DNA of 64,000 nt. Origin: Peptoniphilus duerdenii ATCC BAA-1640. GTDB taxonomy: Bacteria; Bacillota; Clostridia; Tissierellales; Peptoniphilaceae. The position numbers and the translations under genes were made by a program. The notes beneath the pieces are model-generated. The model did not search any database, was not told the DNA's origin, and worked only from the letters and a program-made list of their open reading frames with translations. The number at the start of each line of letters is the position of its first letter. The first letter of the stretch is position 1. Positions 1 through 8,311 of this stretch are shown in pieces. The stretch is taken from NCBI RefSeq assembly GCF_000146345.1, contig NZ_GL397071.1, positions 1,845,081 through 1,909,080 on the forward strand, in the 5' to 3' direction.

Positions 1-722
1 TCGATAAGTTCGTCCAAGTGGGCTATCATGTTAAGATCCTTGGAGTTCATGATAAATGTACCTTCATCATGTTCTTCTATTGGGAAATATTCTCCTGGTC
101 TCTTCTCTTCAACAAGATAGTATTTGTACCTACAAGGTTGAGCGCAGTCTCCCATATTAGCATCTCTTCCTGTCATATAGTTTGAAAGTAGACATCTTCC
201 GGAATAGGACATACACATTGCTCCATGGCAAAATGTTTCGATTTCTATCCCTTCAGTGTTCTTTACAATCTCTCTTATCTCTTCTAGAGAAAGTTCTCTT
301 GCAAGGACTACTCTTTTAGCGCCTTGTGCCTTCCAGAAATTAACAGTCTGACTATTTGTCACAGATCCTTGAGTAGATATGTGTATATCTAGCTTAGGTG
401 CAGCAGACTTAACTAGAGAAAACATCCCTGGATCGGAAATTATAACCGCATCCACTCCAGCATCTTCTAGTTCCTTCGCATACTCTTCAATGCCTATTAT
501 ATCATTATTGTGAGGTACAATATTTAGAGTTACATGGACATGAGCGCCCCTTTCGTGGGCGTATTCCACTCCCTCTCTTATCTCTTCTATAGAGAAATTC
601 TTAGATGCCTTCCTAAGTCCAAAGGAGCTCCCTCCTAGGTAAACCGCATCGGCACCATAATCTATTGCGGTTTTTAATTTATTTAAATCCCCTGCTGGGG
701 CTAAAAGTTCAATCTTCTTCAA
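1..722 (-). CDS. U32 family peptidase-like protein, tRNA U34 hydroxylation (TrhP/RlhA type), 3' end cut by window
   Basis: The visible 240 codons open with TTG at 722, preceded by GGAGG six bases upstream, and run off the left edge. Residues 162-180 carry the U32 signature (ETFCHGAMCMSYSGRCLLS), and C193 and C197 complete a cysteine set typical of the Fe-S cluster in this family. Members include TrhP1/TrhP2 of Bacillus (prephenate-dependent hydroxylation of tRNA U34) and RlhA (23S rRNA hydroxylation); proteolysis is doubtful. The start overlaps the end of the TrmR-like methyltransferase by 14 bases. That neighbour methylates 5-hydroxyuridine in Bacillus, which favours the tRNA role here. The specific paralogue cannot be fixed from a partial sequence. 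Confidence 0.88.
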   Translation of the reverse strand, partial: MKKIELLAPAGDLNKLKTAIDYGADAVYLGGSSFGLRKASKNFSIEEIREGVEYAHERGAHVHVTLNIVPHNNDIIGIEEYAKELEDAGVDAVIISDPGMFSLVKSAAPKLDIHISTQGSVTNSQTVNFWKAQGAKRVVLARELSLEEIREIVKNTEGIEIETFCHGAMCMSYSGRCLLSNYMTGRDANMGDCAQPCRYKYYLVEEKRPGEYFPIEEHDEGTFIMNSKDLNMIAHLDELI

Positions 723-1362
723 ATTTCCTCCTTATTAGTAGAGCTCCATCTCCAATAGGAACAATACTAGAGTAAAACCTTTCATCATCTTTTATATCTT
801 TCAAAAATTTTCTAAGTCTTTTAACTATGGTTATCTTTCTTCTCTTTACCAAATCCTGATTTGCAATCATTCCTCTGAAAAGTACATTGTCACAGACGAT
901 TATTCCATCTCTATTTAAAAGTTTTATCGCTTCATCAAAATACTTTTCATACTGTCCTTTAGCAGCATCTATGAAAATAAAATCGTATCTTTCTTTGCAC
1001 TCTAAGAGATACTCATAGGCATCAGAATGGACAATATCTATTTTATTTTCTAGTCCAGATTTCTTTATATTTTCACTTGCGATTTTTACCATATCCTCGT
1101 TTATTTCAACTGTTACTAGATTTTCTACAAAGTCACTCATAGAAAAAGATATGGCTGAATAACCAATAGCAGTTCCAAGTTCCAAAATTTTCTTAGGTTT
1201 TGTAGTATTTATAAGAAAATTATAAAACTCTTCGCACTCTTCTTCAATTATTGGAACATGGTTTTTATCTGCGTAATCTCTAAGCTCAGCTAAAAGATCT
1301 GATTTAGTTTTATAAAGACTTCTTAGATAGTCTTCTATATATTCGTAGCTAACTTTGCTCAT
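709..1362 (-). CDS. trmR: O-methyltransferase, TrmR-like tRNA 5-hydroxyuridine methyltransferase
   Basis: This is a SAM-dependent class I methyltransferase of 217 residues. The glycine motif ELGTAIGYSA lies at 61-70, and the metal-binding motifs of the catechol O-methyltransferase family are IDAAKGQY (131-138) and DN (158-159). Bacillus TrmR (YrrM) has this length and sits beside the U32 genes yrrN/yrrO, as here; it makes 5-methoxyuridine at tRNA position 34. I chose ATG 1362 rather than TTG 1392, because the TTG lies on the Shine-Dalgarno itself (AGGAGG, 1384-1389). The long spacer to 1362 is bridged by a perfect hairpin. The gene follows RNase J directly and is probably co-transcribed with it. 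Confidence 0.82.
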   Translation of the reverse strand: MSKVSYEYIEDYLRSLYKTKSDLLAELRDYADKNHVPIIEEECEEFYNFLINTTKPKKILELGTAIGYSAISFSMSDFVENLVTVEINEDMVKIASENIKKSGLENKIDIVHSDAYEYLLECKERYDFIFIDAAKGQYEKYFDEAIKLLNRDGIIVCDNVLFRGMIANQDLVKRRKITIVKRLRKFLKDIKDDERFYSSIVPIGDGALLIRRKFEED

Positions 1363-1390
1363 AAATTTAGGGACAAAAATGTCCCTCCTC
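1363..1390 (-). promoter_or_regulatory. Hairpin-bridged ribosome binding site of the trmR-like gene
   Basis: AGGAGG occupies 1384-1389 on the minus strand, 21 bases from ATG 1362. A perfect 6-bp stem with a 4-base loop (1370-1385, GGGACA/TGTCCC) fills most of that spacer. If the stem forms, the Shine-Dalgarno lies 7 bases from the start codon. The stem overlaps the last two bases of the Shine-Dalgarno, so it could also dampen initiation. Confidence 0.55.
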
Positions 1391-3053
1391 AAATTTCCAT
1401 TATAATAGGTAAGATCATCGGATTTCTCTTGGTTCTATGATACAAGAATCCTCTTAAATCTTCCCTTATATTTGTCTTAAGTGTTGACCAGTCTGAAATA
1501 GATTTTCTGTCGCATTTGTCTAGAGTCTTCTTAACCATATCTCTAGCTTCGTCCATTAAATCTACAGACTCTCTCACATACACAAATCCTCTAGATATAA
1601 TATCTGGACCACTTACAACTTTTCCTTCTTGTTTAGAAATAGTAATTACTACTACTATAAGTCCATCTTCTGAAAGATGTTTTCTATCACGTAGAACGAT
1701 ATTTCCAACATCGCCGATTCCAAGTCCATCTACCAATGTATTTCCAGAAGGTACACTTCCAGTAATAGCAGCAGATTTCTTGTTAAATTCAAGTACATCT
1801 CCATTTTCAAGGATAAATATATCCGAAGGATCAGTACCCATTTGCGTTGCAAGTTCAGCGTGTTTTAAAAGATGTCTAACTTCACCGTGAGCTGGCACAA
1901 AGTACTTAGGCTTAATAAGTGAAAGCATCATCTTTAACTCCTCTTGACAAGCGTGACCACTTACGTGAATTTCAGAAAGTGCTTCATAGATAACCTTAGA
2001 TCCAGTTTCCATTAGCTTATTAATTACCTTAGCAACAGAATTTTCATTACCTGGAATAGGTGTTGCAGATAAGATGATAACATCTTCTGCAGTTGCTTGA
2101 ATCTTTCTATGTTCACCAAAGGCAATTCTCGTTAGAGCACTCATAGGTTCTCCTTGAGATCCCGTTGTGATAACCACTGTCTCCTCTGGCTTATATTTCT
2201 TCATTTGGTTAATATCTATAATTGTGTTTTTCTTTACATCTACATATCCAAGTCTTCTTGCAGTGTCCATCATAGTTTCCATAGATCTTCCAGAAAGTAC
2301 AACTTTTCTACCAAATTTTTCGGCAGAGTTTATAATCTGTTGAACCCTGTGGACATTGGATGCAAATGTAGCTATGATGATTCTGTTATTCATACAGCTT
2401 TGGAAAATTCTGTTAAATGTCTCTCCAACATTAGATTCACTCATGGTGTATCCCTTACGAAGGACGTTTGTAGATTCTCCAACCATAGCAAGCACACCTT
2501 CTTTTCCTATTTCACCAAGACGAGTAAGGTCAATTGGTTCTCCAGAAATAGGTGTGAAGTCAACTTTGAAGTCTCCAGTTACAAATACATTCCCTATTGG
2601 ACTCTTTATATAAATGGATGATGAATCAGGAATAGAGTGGTTAACCCTTACCCATTCAACTTCAAATTTGCCAAGTTTGATTCTATCCCCTTGGTTTACA
2701 ACCTTTAAGCAAGATAGTGGTATTCTGTGTTCTTTTAATTTGTTTTCTAATAAACCCATGGTAAGAGGTGTTCCATAGATTGGAATATCAAGCTCTTTCA
2801 ATAGGTATGGAACAGCTCCTATGTGGTCTTCGTGACCATGAGTTAAAACTAGTCCCTTTATTTTATTTTTGTTGTTTATTAAATATGTGAAATCTGGAAT
2901 TACTATATCTATTCCAAGCATTTCATCTTCTGGAAAGGTAAGCCCGCAGTCAACGATAATAATTGAATCTCTGTATTCGACTACAGTCATATTCTTTCCT
3001 ATTTCATGCAGACCTCCTAATGGTATTATTTTTAATTTGTTGTTATTTTGCAT
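1389..3053 (-). CDS. rnj: Ribonuclease J
   Basis: This is a metallo-beta-lactamase/beta-CASP ribonuclease of 554 residues, the usual RNase J length. The zinc motif HGHEDH is at 72-77, followed by the beta-CASP insertion (TGSQGEPMSAL) and the C-terminal oligomerisation domain. It performs 5'-to-3' and endonucleolytic RNA decay and rRNA maturation in the cytoplasm. ATG 3053 is preferred because AGGAG lies 10 bases upstream; the longer frame from 3080 has no ribosome site. The start overlaps the Fur stop by about 11 bases and the stop (TGA) runs into the next Shine-Dalgarno. Whether it is J1 or J2 cannot be told, but no second copy is in the window. Confidence 0.95.
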   Translation of the reverse strand: MQNNNKLKIIPLGGLHEIGKNMTVVEYRDSIIIVDCGLTFPEDEMLGIDIVIPDFTYLINNKNKIKGLVLTHGHEDHIGAVPYLLKELDIPIYGTPLTMGLLENKLKEHRIPLSCLKVVNQGDRIKLGKFEVEWVRVNHSIPDSSSIYIKSPIGNVFVTGDFKVDFTPISGEPIDLTRLGEIGKEGVLAMVGESTNVLRKGYTMSESNVGETFNRIFQSCMNNRIIIATFASNVHRVQQIINSAEKFGRKVVLSGRSMETMMDTARRLGYVDVKKNTIIDINQMKKYKPEETVVITTGSQGEPMSALTRIAFGEHRKIQATAEDVIILSATPIPGNENSVAKVINKLMETGSKVIYEALSEIHVSGHACQEELKMMLSLIKPKYFVPAHGEVRHLLKHAELATQMGTDPSDIFILENGDVLEFNKKSAAITGSVPSGNTLVDGLGIGDVGNIVLRDRKHLSEDGLIVVVITISKQEGKVVSGPDIISRGFVYVRESVDLMDEARDMVKKTLDKCDRKSISDWSTLKTNIREDLRGFLYHRTKRNPMILPIIMEI

Positions 3054-3516
3054 TGATTTTATTCTCCTGTAATTTTTCATAGCAATCTTTGCAATAACCC
3101 GTGAATTTCAATTGATGGTCTACTATTTTAAATCTTTCGTTTTTTTCTACTTCATTTTCAAGTTCATCAAGAAGGTCAATCTTAACCTCTTGAACCTTGC
3201 CACATTTTAGGCAGATTAAATGGTGGTGAGTATGCTCTTTGTCATTTAATTTAATCTCATACCTGGTAACATTGTCGCCGAAATTAATTTGGTTAATAAG
3301 TCCAATTTCATAGAAAAGTTGAACAGTTCTATAAACAGTTGCAATTCCAATGCTACTGTCTATCTTTGAAACATCGTGAAACACCTCTTCGGTCGTTAGA
3401 TGTTTTTCTTTGTTATGGATAAACGAATTGTAAACGAGTACCCTTTGATTGGTGAACTTATAACCGTTTTCTTTTAATTTTTTCTTTACGTATTCAGTGT
3501 TTAAATCCATTTTCAT
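3043..3516 (-). CDS. Fur family transcriptional regulator (Fur/Zur/PerR type)
   Basis: This 157-residue protein has a winged-helix N-terminus (about 10-85) and a metal-binding C-terminal half. Structural-zinc cysteines are at C102/C105 and C142/C145, and HTHHH at 95-99 provides the regulatory-metal histidines. The family senses Fe, Zn, Mn or peroxide and represses uptake or stress genes. Which metal this one senses is not decidable from sequence. Its place between DUF1292 and rnj, overlapping both, points to operon expression with the yqgF cluster. Start ATG 3516 follows GGAGAAGGG; ATG 3510 is an equally spaced alternative. Confidence 0.92.
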   Translation of the reverse strand: MKMDLNTEYVKKKLKENGYKFTNQRVLVYNSFIHNKEKHLTTEEVFHDVSKIDSSIGIATVYRTVQLFYEIGLINQINFGDNVTRYEIKLNDKEHTHHHLICLKCGKVQEVKIDLLDELENEVEKNERFKIVDHQLKFTGYCKDCYEKLQENKINAK

Positions 3517-3742
3517 TTCCCTTCTCCGTTAGTTCTTCGTAAGCTTCGATAGCTTCTTTTAGCTCAGCATCCCCGATACCTTCTAGATACTCTCCGTCCT
3601 TATCCTCTTTGATTCTTAAAATATAGGTGGACTGACCATCCAAAGATTCAAGTACTGCATAAGCCTTATTGTCGATTTCAAATTTACCAACTATTTCGAA
3701 CTCAACTTCATTTCCATTTTCATCAAAAAATTTTTCAGTCAT
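3494..3742 (-). CDS. DUF1292 (YrzB/UPF0473) family protein
   Basis: This is a small acidic protein of 82 residues with the family pattern FFDENGNEVEFE, then a central (Y/A)VLE segment and a YILRI segment. In Firmicutes it is found next to yqgF and ireB (yrzL), as here. Its function is not established. It overlaps the 3' end of yqgF by 8 bases and the start of the Fur gene by 23 bases, so translation is probably coupled. Confidence 0.9.
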   Translation of the reverse strand: MTEKFFDENGNEVEFEIVGKFEIDNKAYAVLESLDGQSTYILRIKEDKDGEYLEGIGDAELKEAIEAYEELTEKGNENGFKH

Positions 3743-4160
3743 TATCGTTATTCATCCTATCTATATAAGTCTGCAAAATAATAGATGCAGCTAATTGATC
3801 GATATACTTCTTTCTATTTTCTCGTCTGACATTTGACTGAATCAGAGTTCTTTCCGCCTCAATAGAAGTAAACCTCTCGTCTTGAAATATCACTTCAACT
3901 CCAAATTTTGGAGTGAGTTTTCTTGCAAATTTCCTTATTCTTTTGCTCATAACCGTATCGCTACCATCCATATTTATAGGCACACCAACCACAACCGTTC
4001 CAATATTATAGTCATTTAAAATACCTTCGATCTCTTCATAGGCTTTGTCGTTGGATGTTCTCCTTATGGTAACGAGGTTACTTGCAATAGTACATGTTGT
4101 GTCGCTAATAGAAACACCGATGTACTTGTCCCCTACATCAAGTCCCAAAAATCTATTCAT
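3735..4160 (-). CDS. ruvX: YqgF/RuvX RNase H-like nuclease (pre-16S rRNA processing)
   Basis: The 141-residue protein has the RNase H-fold YqgF domain. The first motif, FLGLDVGDKYIGVSIS, places the likely catalytic D8, and the second acidic motif is FQDERFTS. Homologues mature the 16S rRNA 5' end or act as Holliday-junction resolvase-like nucleases. It belongs to the conserved ireB-yqgF-DUF1292 cluster. No Shine-Dalgarno is visible before ATG 4160. The 31 bases from the IreB stop hold a perfect hairpin (4173-4193) and then an AT-rich stretch. Confidence 0.92.
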   Translation of the reverse strand: MNRFLGLDVGDKYIGVSISDTTCTIASNLVTIRRTSNDKAYEEIEGILNDYNIGTVVVGVPINMDGSDTVMSKRIRKFARKLTPKFGVEVIFQDERFTSIEAERTLIQSNVRRENRKKYIDQLAASIILQTYIDRMNNDND

Positions 4161-4172
4161 AATTATAAAATA

Positions 4173-4193
4173 TAGATGTGAAGATCACATCTA
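4173..4193 (-). other. Intercistronic hairpin between ireB and ruvX
   Basis: A perfect 9-bp stem (TAGATGTGA/TCACATCTA) with a 3-base loop begins on the IreB stop codon and ends 12 bases before the ruvX start. It has no U-tract, so it is unlikely to be a terminator. It may be an RNA stability or processing element. Confidence 0.55.
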
Positions 4194-4439
4194 TTTCAAA
4201 TAGCTATTTAGAAGTTCTTCAAGAAGTTCGTCTCTTTCAACCTCTTGTATGGTAGCCCTAGCATTGTTGTGGCCTGTAATATATGTTGGATCTCCAGAAA
4301 GAATATATCCAATGATTTGATCAGTAGGATTATATCCCTTATCTTTAAGAGCATCATATACAGTTTTTAAAATGCTTTTAATTCTTTCAGTTTCTAAATC
4401 TTGCTTTTGAAAGACTTGAGTTTCGTGATTCTTATTCAT
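4191..4439 (-). CDS. ireB: IreB family regulatory phosphoprotein (UPF0297/YrzL)
   Basis: The 82-residue protein matches the IreB family closely across the [20 protein letters not shown] and [12 protein letters not shown] segments. In Enterococcus, IreB is a substrate of the PASTA kinase IreK and affects envelope stress and cephalosporin resistance. ATG 4439 is chosen because GGAGGAAGATT precedes it; a longer frame to 4469 has no ribosome site. A consensus TATAAT lies at 4458-4463 on the same strand. Many relatives have alaS just upstream; here PFOR is upstream in a separate transcription unit. Confidence 0.92.
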   Translation of the reverse strand: MNKNHETQVFQKQDLETERIKSILKTVYDALKDKGYNPTDQIIGYILSGDPTYITGHNNARATIQEVERDELLEELLNSYLK

Positions 4440-4457
4440 AATCTTCCTCCATAACCC

Positions 4458-4463
4458 ATTATA
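4458..4463 (-). promoter_or_regulatory. -10 element of the ireB-ruvX-DUF1292-fur-rnj cluster
   Basis: A perfect TATAAT on the minus strand ends 18 bases before the ireB start codon. A start site 6-7 bases further on would leave a leader of only about 12 bases containing just the GGAGG. The -35 region (TTGTGT with a 19-base spacer) is poor. Confidence 0.5.
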
Positions 4464-4605
4464 CCACATTTTGAGATAATTTACACAATATTGATAATAC
4501 TTTCATTTAAAAATTTAAAAAAGATATAAGTTTATTTTAAATTCATCTTATAAAAATATCTTTTTATTATTTTACTCTTTCAAAAGATATTTAAAGAAAT
4601 TTTAT

Positions 4606-4636
4606 ATGTAAAAAAGGGACTATTTCTAGTCCCTTA
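4606..4636 (-). terminator. Rho-independent terminator of PFOR
   Basis: A 9-bp stem AAGGGACTA/TAGTCCCTT (4614-4635) is followed on the minus strand by a run of six T residues, ten bases past the PFOR stop codon. Confidence 0.9.
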
Positions 4637-4645
4637 ATTTTTATA

Positions 4646-7600
4646 TTATTCTTCTACTGGATGGTAGTTTGAATGCATACGAACGTAGCTTTCGTATCTA
4701 TCTTTTGCATCTTGTTCTGCTCTTTCGTAAAGAACTTCTGCTCTTTCAGGGAATTTCTTCTTAAGTGAAGTGTATCTTACTTCTCCGTCTAGGAATTCTC
4801 TGTAAGGTCTTGTTGGTTCTTTAGAGTCTAGAGTGAATGGATTCTTACCTTCAGCTTTTAGTAGTGGATTGTATCTATATAGGTGCCAGTAACCAGTTTC
4901 TACTGCTTTCTTTTCTTCTTCTATAGATACGCCCATTCCTTTTCTGATTCCGTGGTTGATACATGGTGCGTATGCGATGATTAGTGATGGTCCTTTGTAA
5001 GCTTCTGCTTCTCTTATTGCTTTAAGTGCGTGGTTCTTGTCTGCTCCTATTGCAATTTGTGCTACGTAGATATATCCATAAGTTGTAGCCATTAGTCCTA
5101 GGTCTTTCTTCTTGATTTCTTTACCTGCTGCTGCGAATTGTGCTACTGCTGCTGTAGGTGTTGATTTAGAAGATTGTCCACCAGTGTTTGAGTAAACTTC
5201 TGTATCTACTACCATTACATTTATGTCTTCTCCAGAAGCTAGTACATGGTCAAGTCCACCGTATCCGATGTCGTATGCCCATCCGTCTCCACCGAAGATC
5301 CATTGTGATTTCTTAATTAAGAATCTTTCCATTTCTCTTAGGTCTTCAACGATTTCTTCTGCTTCTCCTGTGAATGATTTTTCAAGAACTTTTAAAACTT
5401 TAGCTGCTGCAGCTTTTGAAGTTTTGTATTCGTCCATTCCTTCAATCCATTCTTTGAAGACTTCATTTGCTTCTGTATCTACTCCAAGTTCAATGAATTT
5501 TTCCATTAGAACTTTTATTCTATCTCTTGATTGTGTTTGAGATACTGCCATACCATATCCGTATTCAGCGTTGTCTTCGAATAGAGAGTTAGCCCATGAT
5601 GGTCCTCTTCCGCAAGAGTCTGTGCAATATGGCATAGATGGTGCTGATCCACCCCAGATTGAAGTACATCCTGTTGCATTTGCGATGCTCATTCTGTCTC
5701 CAAATAGTTGAGTGATTAGCTTGATATATGGTGTTTCTCCACATCCTGCGCATGCTCCAGAGAATTCTAGATGTGGTGCGAAGAATTGTGAGTTTTTAAC
5801 GTTGTTTGGTTCGAAAACTTCTTGTTTTGAAGTAACTGTTGTTGCGAAGTCCCAGTTAGCTGCTTGTGCTTCCAAATCTTCTTCAAATGGAATCATTACA
5901 AGTGCTTTTTCTTTTGCTGGACATACTTGAGCACAGTTACCGCATCCTGTACAGTCTAGTGGAGAGATTTGAATTCTGTATTCGAAATCTGATGCTCCCT
6001 TACCGATTCCCTTCTTAGTTTCGAATGTTTCTGGTGCATTCTTCTTTTCTTCTTCGTCTAGTAGGAATGGTCTAATAACTGCGTGTGGACAAACGAATGA
6101 ACATTGGTTACATTGGATACAGTTTTCAATCTTCCAATGAGGAATGTCTACTGCGATACCACGTTTTTCGAATTTAGAAGTTCCTGCTGGGAATGTACCA
6201 TCTTCCATTCCAACGAATGCAGATACAGGAAGTAGGTTACCTTCTTGTCTACTCATAGGAATTAGGATGTTGTTGATAAATTCGCCTGCGCCTTCGATTC
6301 TGTGTGCGCCTTCAGCTTCTGCAGATTTCCAAGATTCTGGAACATTTACAGCGTGTAGTGCTTCTACACCTTGATCTACTGCTTTGTAGTTCATGTTTAC
6401 AATTTCGTCGCCCTTAGCGCCGTAATCTTTAACGATAGCTTCTTTTAGAAGTTTTGTAGCTTGTTCCATTGGAAGTACTTCTGAAAGTTTGAAGAATGCT
6501 GATTGCATAACCATGTTGGTTCTTCCGCCTAGTCCAATTTCTGCTGCTATCTTAGTTGCGTTTATTGTGTAGAATTTGATGTCGTTTTCTGCAATATATT
6601 TCTTAAGTGATCCTGGTAGGTGAGTTTCTAGTTCTTCATCTGACCAAGTTGTGTTCATTAGGAATGTTCCACCACGTTTTAATCCACGAAGTAAGTTGTA
6701 TTGGTAAACGTAGGATTGTTTTGAACATGAAATGAAGTCCATTTCACTTAATAGGTATGTTGAAGTGATTCTGTTAGTACCGAATCTTAAGTGTGACATA
6801 GTAACCCCACCTGACTTCTTAGAGTCATAGTCGAAGTAACCTTGTGCATACATGTCAGTGTTATCACCGATGATCTTGATTGCAGATTTGTTTGCACCAA
6901 CAGTTCCGTCAGATCCGAATCCCCAGAATTTACATCTGATAGTTCCAGCTGGTTCTGTTGAGATAACTTCGTCGATAGGTAGTGATAGATGAGTTACGTC
7001 ATCATCGATACCGATTGTGAAGTTGTGTCTTGGTTTTTCTGCGTCAAGGTGTTTGTAAACTGCTAGGATTTGTGATGGGTTGGTGTCTTTTGAACCAAGT
7101 CCGTATCTTCCTCCGCAGATTTCTGGTTTGTTTGCTTCGTCGTAGTAAATATCTCTAACGTCTAGGTAAAGTGGTTCTCCAATAGATCCTTTTTCTTTTG
7201 TTCTGTCTAGAACTGCAATCTTCTTAACAGTCTTAGGCATTGCATTTAAGAAATGTTCTTTAGAGAATGGTCTGTAAAGATGAACTTTTAGTAGACCAAC
7301 TTTTTCGCCTTTGTCCATTAGGTAATCTACAACTTCTTCTATACATTCAGTAACTGAACCCATAGCAACGATTACTTTTTCAGCATCTTCTGCGCCGTAG
7401 TAGTTAAATAGTCCGTATTTTCTACCGGTTAGTTCTGAAATTTTTTCTAAGTAATTTTCAGTAATTCCAACTACATCGTTGTAGTATTTGTTTGAAGCTT
7501 CTACTTCTTGGAAGTAAATATCAGGGTTTTGAGCAGTACCACGAACTTGTGGGCTTGTTGGGTTAAGAGCTCTATCTCTGAATTCTTTGATAGCTTTTTT

Positions 7601-8188
7601 GTCTACTAATTTCTTAAGATCATCATAGTCAAGTACTTCGATTTTTTGAATTTCGTGAGAAGTTCTAAATCCATCGAAGAAGTGACAGAATGGAACTCTA
7701 GATTTGATTGCTGCTAAGTGAGCAACTCCACCTAAATCCATAGCTTCTTGAACTGATCCAGATGCAAGTAGTGCAAATCCTGATGCTCTAGCTGCCATAA
7801 CGTCTTGGTGGTCACCGAAGATTGATAGTGCGTGTGAAGCAAGAGCTCTTGCTGCTACGTGGAATACTCCTGGTAGAAGTTCCCCTGCGATCTTGTACAT
7901 ATTTGGAAGCATTAGAAGTAGACCTTGTGAAGCAGTGTAAGTAGATGTAAGTGATCCTGCTTGAAGTGCTCCGTGAACAGCTCCTGCTGCTCCACCTTCT
8001 GATTGAAGTTCTTTAACTAAAACTTCTTGACCAAATATATTCTTTCTTCCTTGAGCTGCCCATGCATCAATATGTTCAGCCATTGGTGAAGATGGTGTAA
8101 TCGGATAGATACATGAAACATCAGAAAACGCATAAGCTACGTGAGCTGCTGCTTCGTTTCCATCCATAGTTTTGAAATGTTTAACCAT
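4646..8188 (-). CDS. nifJ: Pyruvate:ferredoxin (flavodoxin) oxidoreductase
   Basis: This single-chain PFOR of 1180 residues has full family length. The N-terminal pyrimidine-binding domain starts with YPITPSSPMAEHIDAW, followed by the gamma domain. Two 4Fe-4S motifs sit near 690-700 (CIQCNQCSFVCP) and 746-756 (CTGCGNCAQVCP). The C-terminal TPP-binding domain carries GDGWAYDIGYGG. It oxidises pyruvate and CoA to acetyl-CoA, CO2 and reduced ferredoxin in the cytoplasm. The ferredoxin could feed the [FeFe] hydrogenase at 35.4 kb. AGGAGGTTTAA precedes the ATG. The gene is monocistronic, with its own terminator and a palindrome-controlled promoter. Confidence 0.97.
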   Translation of the reverse strand: MVKHFKTMDGNEAAAHVAYAFSDVSCIYPITPSSPMAEHIDAWAAQGRKNIFGQEVLVKELQSEGGAAGAVHGALQAGSLTSTYTASQGLLLMLPNMYKIAGELLPGVFHVAARALASHALSIFGDHQDVMAARASGFALLASGSVQEAMDLGGVAHLAAIKSRVPFCHFFDGFRTSHEIQKIEVLDYDDLKKLVDKKAIKEFRDRALNPTSPQVRGTAQNPDIYFQEVEASNKYYNDVVGITENYLEKISELTGRKYGLFNYYGAEDAEKVIVAMGSVTECIEEVVDYLMDKGEKVGLLKVHLYRPFSKEHFLNAMPKTVKKIAVLDRTKEKGSIGEPLYLDVRDIYYDEANKPEICGGRYGLGSKDTNPSQILAVYKHLDAEKPRHNFTIGIDDDVTHLSLPIDEVISTEPAGTIRCKFWGFGSDGTVGANKSAIKIIGDNTDMYAQGYFDYDSKKSGGVTMSHLRFGTNRITSTYLLSEMDFISCSKQSYVYQYNLLRGLKRGGTFLMNTTWSDEELETHLPGSLKKYIAENDIKFYTINATKIAAEIGLGGRTNMVMQSAFFKLSEVLPMEQATKLLKEAIVKDYGAKGDEIVNMNYKAVDQGVEALHAVNVPESWKSAEAEGAHRIEGAGEFINNILIPMSRQEGNLLPVSAFVGMEDGTFPAGTSKFEKRGIAVDIPHWKIENCIQCNQCSFVCPHAVIRPFLLDEEEKKNAPETFETKKGIGKGASDFEYRIQISPLDCTGCGNCAQVCPAKEKALVMIPFEEDLEAQAANWDFATTVTSKQEVFEPNNVKNSQFFAPHLEFSGACAGCGETPYIKLITQLFGDRMSIANATGCTSIWGGSAPSMPYCTDSCGRGPSWANSLFEDNAEYGYGMAVSQTQSRDRIKVLMEKFIELGVDTEANEVFKEWIEGMDEYKTSKAAAAKVLKVLEKSFTGEAEEIVEDLREMERFLIKKSQWIFGGDGWAYDIGYGGLDHVLASGEDINVMVVDTEVYSNTGGQSSKSTPTAAVAQFAAAGKEIKKKDLGLMATTYGYIYVAQIAIGADKNHALKAIREAEAYKGPSLIIAYAPCINHGIRKGMGVSIEEEKKAVETGYWHLYRYNPLLKAEGKNPFTLDSKEPTRPYREFLDGEVRYTSLKKKFPERAEVLYERAEQDAKDRYESYVRMHSNYHPVEE

Positions 8189-8265
8189 TTAAACCTCCTA
8201 AATTTAATACCTGTTACTAGATAATAGTTTTACATAAAACGACCATTGTCATTTCAGATATAACT

Positions 8266-8271
8266 ATTATA
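8266..8271 (-). promoter_or_regulatory. -10 element of the PFOR promoter
   Basis: TATAAT on the minus strand, 77 bases before the PFOR start. No good -35 hexamer lies 16-18 bases upstream, which fits an activator-dependent promoter. The rest of the 8189-8507 gap holds two palindromes and a terminator; 8333-8480 is plain AT-rich sequence in which I see nothing. Confidence 0.55.
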
Positions 8272-8292
8272 TAACTAAAATAAATGTTAAAC

Positions 8293-8308
8293 TGTGATAT
8301 TTATCACA
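8293..8308. promoter_or_regulatory. CRP/FNR- or Rex-like palindrome upstream of PFOR
   Basis: TGTGAT-N4-ATCACA, a perfect inverted repeat matching the CRP/FNR consensus TGTGA-N6-TCACA and resembling some Rex sites. Its centre (8300.5) is about 41 bases upstream of the start site predicted from the -10 at 8266-8271, which is the classical class II activator position. Confidence 0.6.
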
Positions 8309-8311
8309 TGA

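Noticed and set aside
4160..4200. Third hairpin-bridged Shine-Dalgarno before ruvX
   Set aside because: A perfect hairpin is present, but no AGGAGG-like sequence lies on its far side.
5223..6374. Open frames opposite PFOR
   Set aside because: No ribosome sites and no recognisable domains; antisense shadows of a strongly coded gene.
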